This document shows positions 13,101 to 21,888 of a stretch of 64,000 nucleotides of DNA, piece by piece (position 1 is the stretch's first letter; each line of letters starts with the position of its first letter). The stretch spans positions 29,561,069 to 29,625,068 of the forward strand of contig OZ038463.1 in the NCBI GenBank assembly GCA_964036295.1, read 5' to 3'. Source of the stretch: Plumapathes pennacea (taxonomy: Eukaryota; Cnidaria; Anthozoa; Antipatharia; Myriopathidae). Under the pieces are notes generated by a model. The model saw only the letters and a list, made by a program, of their open reading frames with translations. It searched no databases and was not told the DNA's origin. The translations under genes and the position numbers were made by a program.

Positions 13101-16100
13101 ACAATACGTCATATCATTACTGTAAATGCGATCAAGCAGTGTTCACTATCAGTAAAGTGTTGACTAATAAGAGTCAAACCCTTTGAGTGGTCGCTTACGA
13201 GAGCTTAAAACAAAGGAAAAGACTAGTGTGGTCACTTACTGGAGCAGTCGCTTAAGAGAGCTTTTGATTACAGAGTTTGAGTGACAATTTCAAACGGGGT
13301 TTCACAATGGTGGTTGTAACTAGAGCTGGTCGCTTACGAGAGTGGTCGCAAGGAGAGCTTTGACTGTATACAGTTTCACACGTCCCACTTAAATTTATTG
13401 TTACTGTACTTAAAACATTTCACCTGGTTCTTCTCCACTACTTTGTTTAACATTATCACTGCCACAGACTCTTGTTCCCACACCATCTGCCAGAAGTGAT
13501 GCACTGTGTGAGGAAGTGGACCCTGACAAAAAAAACAAACGAACAAATAGAGTGAAATGTGTGGAAAGATCAAGCAATGAATATCTGACTCGGATCACAC
13601 AACATTTCTGGGGCATAGTTTGAGTACACCTTGTACATCTCTGATGACATTAAAGTGATGTTTATACTTTGTAAACTGTTGTTGTAGGAGTTCTATATTA
13701 TTATTTTTTGTTGTTGTAGGAGTGATAATCAATTCCAAACAAAATTACCCTTAAGCCATTCAGAGTAATGCAAAGTTTTAAGATCGTGGGATGACCACTC
13801 TCCTTTTAACCCTTTCACTCCCAAGCTCAAAATACAGATTCTCCCAACCTTTTAAAAAGAAAATATATGAGTGATGTAGTGAGAATAGATAGTTTAATCT
13901 TTCAACTAAACAGCAAACTATCAAAAGCCAAGTTCTCCCTACTGTATCAAACTTTTCTGGTGAGAAACTCAAGGAGAAGATCAAAGTTGATCACTCTTGG
14001 GAGTGAAAGGGTTAAAAAGAATCACACAATTTAAAGTTTTCATTCCAAACTTCCTTTCACATAAGTTATGCAGCTACAGTTTGTAATAACAAGGAGACTG
14101 TGCAGGCCAGGATTGTAACAGGTCATTTGCAAGACGCATGTACTGTAGCCTCTCTTTCAAAGCAAGAGCTAGTGAAAAACTTGCTAATTATAAAAATGAG
14201 TTTGATTTGCATGAAAATGAACATACAAAAGAAATGCATTTTCATAAGCTTTCACATTAGTATGATCACTTTGAAACAAAAGGCAACAGGCATCTAAGAA
14301 ATGGCCTATTCCTGGGGTAACTAGAAATACGATAATCGCAGATTCCCCTTCGCCCTGACATGGATGTTTTACTGAAGTTTTGATGCAAACACATCTTGGA
14401 AGTCAAGTGCAGGACACAAAGAAAGGTGAAAAAATATCGCGTTGAAAAACATTCCTTGCGTGACACCATACACCTTCTCACGGTGAGGACATCTTCACGC
14501 CAAAGTAATTTAAGCTGTTAGCTTGACCGGCCGTAGTACGGAAGAATGAACACTAATTTTTAGTTTTCCAGTTTTGAATTCATTCATTTGCAGTACAAAT
14601 AAATAGGCCTCCTGTGCAATTTATTTGAAGTCTGAAGTGCATTGAACCGTGACATCGTTTAGAGCATGAATATTTATGAGACAAAATTGTTTTGTACATC
14701 AAAACAGCCTACCAAGAATCGAAGCAAGACCTGAAGGGTTTAATAAAAGAAAACAGTAACTCAATCTGACTAAATCACTCTAGACTCCAAGTTCAGGATT
14801 GCGCTGAGCGAATACGCTCAAACTGACAACAGAAGCGTATTAAAAACAGTGCTTCGAGAGAAAATGATCAGCATGCAGATTTTATTATTTTCTTGAATGA
14901 TCAAGTCAGAGGATACGTGATAGAATAATACTGTATTTGCAATTTGTCACGGTGATTGTTCGATTTCCACTGACTGCTGACCTTTCTGAATAAGTACCGA
15001 TCGGGAGTTTGTTGTCCTCACGACTCCTCAGATGCCTCAAAGAACCGCTTACTATACTGATCCCGATCCGCTTTCATGCGCTGTTGTCTTTGCAGAGTTC
15101 AGTTGTCTGCTGTGCCTGCTTTTGCTTCTGATACTCTCTGTCATATCATCCTTTTATAGCAGCAATTTCTGGTCTCTGGTTTTGTTTTCGAAGGCTTTGT
15201 ACTTCGTGTCTTTGCTCAAGACAGATTTTCTCCTCTTCGATTGTTTCACGCTTGCACATTGCCCTGTCATACTCTCTTCATTTTTGAAGAAGAGCTTCAT
15301 TCAGTTTTTCAGCTTCCAAATTCATTTTCTTTAATGAAGAGCAAATCATTCAACATTCGTTCAAAGTTTAGTTCAAATCTGTCAAATTTTATCCAACGCA
15401 CGCATCCTTTATAAGGAACGAACTGCCTTATAAGGAGTAAAATAGTTTTCCGTTAGTCTTTGACTGACTGACTGACAGACGAACATTCACTCGATCAAAG
15501 CTGTCACGGTTAGTAACCCCTCCGCTTTGCTCAGGGGATGACATAGCTATTGGCATCAGTTGCCATGAAAGTCTAACACTGCATCTACCCAGATGTATTT
15601 CCAGAAAAACTGGAATTCCGGGATAAAAAAGTACTGATTAAGAAATGCTCCTTAAAGTAGATTATTTGTTTTAGTGGATTGAGATGTTTGGAACTGGTGT
15701 CTGTATCTATTATCTAAATTCCAACTCCAAATCACCTGTGCTAAGATGTACCTCCTGTTGACTTGGGGTACCTGAAGAAGAGTTTGATCACAACCAATGA
15801 TAAGCAAAGAATTCAACTAATAATAATAACTACACTGTATAATGTTAACCGAGTCTGACCAGTTTGAACCCAAGCATGAGATCACTATTTTCTCCATACT
15901 GAACTGCAAGCAGCTGACTTTGAAGGAAATATATAGTCTCTGATAACTCTTGTGGATTATATGGTTGCTTAATCATAATAAACAACTGCACAAGTCTAGT
16001 CCTGCCTTCATGACATGTACATATTTATAAACTTGGACTGATTTAATGTGAATACAGCATTTATCCAATTGTGCAGTATTTCACAAGTTTTTGCACGCTG

Positions 16101-17008
16101 AGACAAAATAAATGCGTCACCATGATCAAGTAGCATAATTGCATTGTATACTGGAGAGACTTCAACAGACTTTTACAACTGCAAGTGAGGACATGTCTTT
16201 CTACTACACTATTCTGTTATTCATTTATACAGTGCATGTGTAATTAAATGTCTTATCAAACTAATCCTATGACGGTGTATTTCCTATTCTTTACAACACA
16301 GGAAGTTGAACAGTCATGTCCACACGACCGTGGTGATTGTTACTTGAGTGACAAATACGGTGTGTCTGCACATTTGAATTGTGACTGTTGTGCATGTATT
16401 CGTCTGCTGTCAACTAGCAAAGTATTGTATTAGAAACAGACTGATTATAGAAGTCTCCATTACATGTCAAACGTTACAATTTCTGCTGTACTGTCAGTAA
16501 CAGTGCAAGCACACTACAATAGCATGTGCTGCTTCAGCAATGCAGGTACAGCATTACATTTTACATTACCTCGACAAGATTGGCGTTAATGTAGTCTGTG
16601 CTACTGCCCTTCAAAATAACACGGCTGTGGTCGTCTTTATGACAAAGAAGAAAACGCAACAGTTAGGTTCAGGAGAAAGCACTACTCTTAATAGGTTTAA
16701 TTTTTCAACAGGCCGAGGCGAAAATGAAGAACTTAACTTACATGGAAGAACATCTCTGTAACGATTTAGCTGTCTGTTTTCGGGTAGACGAGCAATCTTC
16801 TGAGAGCCAGCATTTTGACTCGCCTGCCAGCTTATTTTCTGTTGATATAAGCACATTTTTAGTCAACGAGCAATATATGACAACGTTACGTACGTATGAC
16901 GGCTTCTCACTTCAGTAGTGGAGTGGTTTACAGAGCGGCAACACAACTTACGTGAAATAAGTTGATCCATCCTGCTGAGGCTTCGATATCCTGAATCTCA
17001 GCCAGCAT
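6960..17008 (-). CDS. PTPN1: ER-anchored protein tyrosine phosphatase, PTPN1/PTPN2-like
   Basis: PTP1B/TC-PTP-family phosphatases dephosphorylate receptor kinases and JAK/STAT proteins from the ER surface. Coding exons, 5' to 3' on the minus strand: 16952-17008, 16742-16838, 16570-16634, 15736-15771, 13424-13522, 12219-12362, 11007-11161, 10452-10506, 9933-10122, 8528-8602, 7683-8176, 7396-7472, 6960-7155. Their 1740 nt make one uninterrupted 579-residue frame. Motifs: [13 protein letters not shown] (pTyr loop, ~44-56), TWPDFGVP (WPD loop, Asp183), [12 protein letters not shown] (Cys217, Arg223) and QTGDQLRF (Q-loop, ~264). Then come a proline-rich LPPTPPPRK (311-319), a long acidic linker (326-515), a basic stretch and a C-terminal hydrophobic anchor (560-578). 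Spacing of catalytic residues equals PTP1B plus two. Whether it is orthologous to PTPN1, PTPN2 or both is undecided; a pre-duplication ancestor is likely. Confidence 0.93.
7683..8176 (-). CDS. PTPN1: PTPN1/2-like acidic linker exon
   Basis: 494 nt, 164 full codons, rich in Asp, Glu, Ser and Thr ([12 protein letters not shown]). No recognised domain; probably disordered and phosphorylatable. It makes the tail longer than in human PTP1B (435 residues) or TC-PTP. Confidence 0.85.
8957..9120. mobile_element. Palindromic element in phosphatase intron
   Basis: Inverted arms around a GC-rich centre: GCAATTTGGAATAAATTAGC on the left is mirrored by GCAATTTTGGAATAAATGAG (reverse complement of the right arm), and CAAAGACCACAAA by TTTGTGGTCTTTG. 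Lies in the intron between 8603 and 9932. Confidence 0.65.
10452..10506 (-). CDS. PTPN1: PTPN1/2-like P-loop exon
   Basis: 55 nt completing the signature [10 protein letters not shown] with the phosphate-binding Arg. Acceptor TGAAAG, donor GTAAAT. Splits the [11 protein letters not shown] motif across an intron, with phase agreeing on both sides. Confidence 0.92.
11007..11161 (-). CDS. PTPN1: PTPN1/2-like WPD-loop exon
   Basis: Acceptor TTTGACAG, donor GTATGA. Carries [13 protein letters not shown] with the general-acid Asp and ends inside the active-site signature after VVHC, so the catalytic Cys is in this exon and the following loop residues in the next. Confidence 0.94.
12826..13370. mobile_element. 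MITE with repeated TGGTCGCTTACGAGAG modules
   Basis: Ends TACAGTGGAAGCTCT and AGAGCTTTGACTGTATA are imperfect inverted repeats. The interior repeats the phrase GGTCGCTTACGAGAG several times in both orientations. About 545 bp, inside the intron 12363-13423; related sequence recurs at 33565-33635. Confidence 0.6.
13806..14015. mobile_element. piggyBac-type MITE, complete copy
   Basis: TTAA followed by CCCTTTCACTCCCAAG, ending CTTGGGAGTGAAAGGG and TTAA: perfect 16-bp inverted ends flanked by the TTAA target typical of piggyBac elements. 210 bp, non-coding. Relatives in this window: 1735, 19912-20111, 58622-58839, plus diverged pieces. Confidence 0.8.
15000..15345 (-). pseudogene. Decayed coiled-coil protein fragment
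   Basis: Minus-strand translation reads as a Lys/Glu/Gln-rich coiled coil ([14 protein letters not shown], then [18 protein letters not shown]) with in-frame TGA stops in places where CGA (Arg) would fit. A frame change then leads to [18 protein letters not shown]. It lies in the phosphatase intron 13523-15735 in the same orientation but lacks usable splice context. The parent gene is not recognised. Confidence 0.45.
15736..15771 (-). CDS. PTPN1: PTPN1/2-like 36-nt microexon
   Basis: Twelve codons ([12 protein letters not shown]) bounded by acceptor TTCTTCAG and donor GTGATT, phase 0 on both sides. It supplies the RxYILTQ-like strand between DYINAN in the previous exon and GPLPHT in the next. 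No other candidate for this segment was found in the interval. Confidence 0.88.
16952..17008 (-). CDS. PTPN1: PTPN1/2-like first coding exon
   Basis: Encodes 19 residues ([12 protein letters not shown]) aligned with the N-terminal helix of PTP1B, then donor GTAAGT. Start chosen at 17008 because it matches family length. An in-frame ATG at 17137 would add 43 residues, including a hydrophobic stretch (WYLLVVLFF); that longer form is possible but unlike the family. Confidence 0.75.
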
Positions 17009-17714
17009 CTCAAAGCCGAATGAAACTGAAGGTCTACGGAAAAAGAGTACTACAAGCAAGTACCATGACAGAACGGAAACTGCAGCGCATCCACCGCATA
17101 TGGCCGCTTCTGAGGACAGCGGCATCCCGCCCCTCATACCCAGACTTACCCCGTCGTGACGTCATCACCCTGAGATCACCCTGCATCAAAATGTACCTTA
17201 ATCTTCGCCTTGTATACCACATTTTTGCCCTATTTTAGACCAAATGCCAAACTAAACAAAATAGAATACCCTATTTCCAAACCTAAAGAACAAATCTACA
17301 TGCGTTTGGGATAAATTAGTTTTGCGGGATCCGGCCACTCGATCGCTCGCCCCCCGTTGTGGACGCCATCTTGGATTTCAACAGCCATCGGGCAAATTGT
17401 AAACGCGCGCGCATGCGTATTTCACGACACTGCTCCTTTAAAATGAAATGTTGTAGTCTAGCGCTGCTCCCTCATCTAACGGTTCTTTCCTGTTCTCTTG
17501 GCTACAAGGATTAGTTATATTTCAAATGCCAGCAACATGATTGCCAGTGACTACCAGATCGAGCTGTTCAATATTACTAGGATCTGAGCCAAAAGGTTAT
17601 CGAGCTCCTCAACTCAAAGTTCTTTGTAGTCTGTGGGATTAGCCGTACTCGATCCTTCGTTGGTGTAAGTACCTTTTAGTTACACTCAACCCACCGTGAC
17701 GCCATCACCTCACA
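17009..17714. promoter_or_regulatory. Phosphatase promoter region
   Basis: Upstream of the minus-strand phosphatase start. Contains a perfect CRE palindrome TGACGTCA at 17157-17164, a YY1-like GCCATCTTGG at 17365-17374, and an NRF1-like CGCGCATGCGTA at 17408-17419. These are consensus matches only. No coding sequence of another gene is evident here. Confidence 0.4.
17157..17164. promoter_or_regulatory. cAMP response element (CRE) palindrome
   Basis: Exact TGACGTCA about 150 bp upstream of the phosphatase start codon at 17008; the position suits a core-promoter CREB/ATF site. Function is inferred from consensus only. Confidence 0.4.
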
Positions 17715-19740
17715 GAGGGGCCCCAATAGGTTTTTCGGGATACGGGATTTGGCTTTTTTAAGGGCCGGGATTCGGGAAAGTAAGGAAAAAAGGGAACGGG
17801 ATGCGGGATTGGAACTATCAAAGGGACGCGGGATTGGCCGATTTTTGACAACGAGATCCGGGAATTTCACTTTGAAACTTCGAGATTCGGGATGTCCGTA
17901 GGTTCAAAATCCAGCCGCACCAGAGGAAATGAGACAAATGAGCCCGCGCTCTAATAAGTCTGGACCCCGTCTGGACTCAAATGGCTCTAATCCCAGGATG
18001 TCTGTGATCGACGTCTGTGACTTGCCTGTCAACGAAAATTACCATTTCCCAGCGGTCGGCTCAGCGTGGATCACGCGGTCTCAGCGTGGACAGCCGTGCG
18101 GAAATGTCGTCTGGTATTCAGTCTATTCAAGATACCATGGTCGAGGTGAACGATATAGTTACTTGCGTGGCATTGTTTTGTGAGAAAAGAAAGAGTGGGA
18201 GTTCCTTTCTCCGTAAGAAGAAGTTTCTGGCTGAACTACCGCGGCAGCAGGAAGTCGGTACGCAGAGACATCTTGTTCCATAGTCGTCCATAATGTCAAT
18301 TTTACTGTTTACTTTTTTAGTGCACGAGTCGAATTTCCTTAAGCCCACCCGTTTGAAATTGGTACAAACCAAATTCGGATAGAAAATGAACTCCTTCGTC
18401 TAATAACGTAAGAAAAAACCTCAACCCCTAAATACCGAGCTTAACCTCGGCGTTTCTTTTCGCTTTTCGGTGTCCCGGCCATTTTTAGCCCGCAAATTTG
18501 CCCGCGTTCCATACCGCTGACTCTATGCGGCTGCGCAATGCGTTATTCAGCTCTGTCAACCTCGGGCACTCTTTCCGATAGCCGGAAAACTCCTTCCCAG
18601 CCGCCTAATGAAGACTTTTCCACTTTTCCCGAACCTCTATAAACCTCGTCCGGCTTTCCACTCCGACAGCGATTATTTCCTGCCACTTTCGCTCTTTATC
18701 TTATTCGCGACACTGTTGGTTAGTTCGCTGTGCGAGACAGCGATGTGCTTCTGACTTTTTCGGTCAGTATGGTATTTTCGGATTCAGAAAAAAAAATCGT
18801 TTTCTCGCCTTGTGTGTGTTTTCACTACAGCGGAAGTCAGTGCAGTACATGGTGTTCACAAAAACAAATATTATAGGATGCAAGCCCGCGCTAACTGCGG
18901 GTTAACTAACCGAACCGCTAACCTTGCTTTGAACAACACTTTTTACAACCTCGAGTTAGTAAACCTGCGGTTAAAAAATTTACCAACCGGGTAGCGCCTA
19001 ATCCCAGGTTAGTTTAACCTCTTTTCGAACAACCGGGCCCTCAGGATAGCGATGACAAGAAATATAAATATTGTATTCTTCCTTCGTCAGCCAATTTGGA
19101 GGGGTACGTGATGTTGCCCAAAAGATCGGCCTCAGAAGTAACATCGACGTCAAACTTGCAAGAATTCAAAAGTCCAACACAAACAAGGGAGCTCAGTGTT
19201 TTGCTATCAAAACTGATTTGCAACTTTCGCTAGAATTGCCTTCCGTGAGGACCGGTGCAGATATACTGCAGCGTAAGTGTCAAATTTAAATGTGCCGCGC
19301 GCGCGTGTCCATTACTGACATTATTGTCGGGACCAGAGAACAAAGTCCGGGCCGGGGGTTTAGGTTCTTCTGCGTTGTGATTTTACCACCTGTGGAGACA
19401 ACCTCCAAACAAAGTGCACAAGTCCACATGGATTGTAAATAACCGAATTATCACGAAGCTCGCCTCTGGAAACAAAGAATCAAGCGAAAGCAAGACGTAA
19501 CCGTGAAACAGGTCAAACAGTATAACAGCGGCAACTTGTCTTCAGAAAAGACAAAATTACGAAAAGAAGCAAGAAGGATCAAGATTTGCAACCGAGGCGA
19601 ACCGAAGAGGCGCTTGCAAGGAGAGAAAAATTCAACTCTCCATCGGGATCGGGATGGGCCAAAAAATATCACCGGGATCACGGGATTGAGGAAAAAATTG
19701 GGTCGGGATGGCGGGATTTAAGACCCCTAATGGGCCCCTC
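17715..19740. mobile_element. 2-kb element with imperfect inverted ends
   Basis: Left end GAGGGGCCCCAATAGG and right end (reverse complement) GAGGGGCCCATTAGGGG. Both ends then run into degenerate GGGAT(A/T/G)CGGGATT repeats in opposite orientation. The interior is more GC-rich than its surroundings. It holds short coding-like stretches at 18086-18283 and 19071-19276, the latter ending at a GTAAGT donor; neither is recognised. Could be a non-autonomous DNA transposon carrying gene fragments. Confidence 0.5.
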
Positions 19741-21888
19741 ATCACGCGTCATGATTTCGTATTGAATTTTCAGGAAACCAAGGAACTGGCCATAAAGTAT
19801 TACGACGAAATGCCATAAAAATGCCTGAAGTAAACAGGCGTTGCAGGGACCTCACAAACTGAAACTCACTACAAAATCCTGACATAGTTTCATCTTTATT
19901 TTCATCATTTGTTTAAGCCTTTCACTCCCAATATCAAAATACAGTATCTCCCAACGAAACTGTATGAGTAATACAGTGAGAATTGATTGTCCAATCAGCT
20001 TTCATTTGAATAAGTTATCAAATGGCAAATTCTCCACACTGTATGATATATCTCTGGTGAGAGACTAAGGGAGAAAATCGAAGTTGATCACTCTGGAAGT
20101 GAAAGGGTTAATTTATATCTTCCAAGTCACACACATCATTAAAATTGAGAGGCAGGCACGTTTAAATAGTTAAATAATGCACATTATTCACTGTAGCTCA
20201 TTTGGCTTTTTAGTATCTAATTAAATCTGGCTTCAATGATACAACACCTTGGCTTAAACGTGGGGGCGCACTATAAGGAGACCCCCGAAATGTTTTGATA
20301 CGGACTGAAGAAAGCAAACTACAGACCTCTCGCTTTTCTCGGCACAAACAGAACTGGAAACTAAATAAATGGCTTTAATTGCACAGCAAGATTACGCTTA
20401 CAGACACAAAAAATTGAGCAATGACAAATATGCAGTGTCAAAGACGAAGAACTGGGTAAATGGTGAACAACCATTCGGTCACTCGACTAAACAATATCCA
20501 GCATTCTTGGGTGTTTTCCCATCCCCGTTCCCAGAGCCTGGGGACGGGGATGGTGTTTTTCTCGCTTCGCCGCTTTAGTTTGTAAAATTCAGCGAAGAAC
20601 CTCGTGAATCCACAGCTTTTTGACAATGTTATGGCACGTTTCATCATCAATAAGAGGACAGACTAGCAAAATATCTGACGCAAATTTGTTAATCGTTGCA
20701 AGTTTCTTTGTTGCATTTCTTATATCAGCTGATAGATAATTCATATGTACATCACAAGTTCAAGTTTCTAGTGTTTTAACGCCTACAAAAATTGAACCAA
20801 ATCACATTTTATTTGCAAGCCAGACAGAGCGCTTTTTAGATAGCTGGGTCAAAAACCAAATCCAAAGTAGCTGACGGCGTCAATCACAAAGGCGGAAAAA
20901 AAAACTTTAACCAAATCAGAAGCTAAAATAATGTTGCCAGTGTGTAGAAACGCCACTGCCACTTGCTTACTGCGTAAGCAAGCATAGAAAGCATAGCAAT
21001 CGTGTTTTACTTTAACTTGCTCAAGTGGATTGGCCAGGAATCCTGTCAAACTTGCAGTCAAAACCGAAGCAAATGTGACACCAAAAAAATGACATGATAC
21101 TTCAGCAGTCATCTTCAAAACACTCTGACGATGAGGATTTAAACCGGTTTTAAAAGCGAAAAAAACTTTGGCTCTCGCCCATGTAAGAAAAGACTGAGTT
21201 TCAAACGTCGAACTGTACATGCGTCGCTGACATGCCGAGTGAGCAAAAGCTATTGTTTCAGCTGATTTACATTGTATTCTACGCACATGTGAAGTTCGAC
21301 TTTGAAACAGACCTTATTTGATAAATTGAAAGCAGCACCCTCCCTTCCTGTGCACGTGGTGCTTGTGTAATTACCACGCGGTTGTTTATAATTATATGCT
21401 GGATTTGCTGGTGTAGCCAAGTTAGGGTACCACAGATTAATTATACTTAACCGTGCTCATGTTTGAGTGATTTGTTGTTTTTGTTAATGTTGTTGATCCT
21501 GTTCTCTTTTTCACTTTACTTTTTTGCTGTTTAAGTCTTGGTCCAACGGATTAATAAATCGACCAAGGTCAAGCCAAGTTTTAACTTGCGTATAACTTTA
21601 TGGGTGTCGTTTGGCTTTCCAATTGGGGCCTCGACGTGGGTTGCTTGACTTTGGTTGAGCTCAGATTTGCACCCAACTCAACCAACGCTTTTCACCGTTA
21701 AGGCCACCCAACCCAAGTCGAGCCAAATGATTTTCTCAGACTTGCACCAAACTTGCGGGCTGACTCCGGGCTAGTCCGCTATCCCAAGTCCTACGCAAAC
21801 TCTGATTTTGCAAACCTAGATTGATCTAGATCAACTTGCAAGTTCGTTTGGCCAGCGCTTTTTACAGTACGTGCAAACAGTCACTATC
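19741..21888. other. Gene-poor flank downstream of paralogue A
   Basis: Contains a piggyBac-type MITE (19912-20111) and, from about 20705, sequence also found downstream of paralogue B (about 33868-34891), interrupted here by roughly 0.5 kb of extra DNA. No gene is supported. Confidence 0.5.
19912..20111. mobile_element. piggyBac-type MITE, second copy
   Basis: TTAAGCCTTTCACTCCCAAT at the left and GGAAGTGAAAGGGTTAA at the right; same family and orientation as 13806-14015, with mutated termini. Confidence 0.72.

Noticed and set aside
15032-15334. Hydrophobic plus-strand ORF ([17 protein letters not shown])
   Set aside because: It is the antisense shadow of the Lys/Glu-rich coiled-coil remnant on the minus strand.
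20849-21286. 145-codon minus-strand open frame
   Set aside because: No domain, no splice partners, and it lies in a stretch absent from the duplicated flank of paralogue B; may be chance or part of an insertion.
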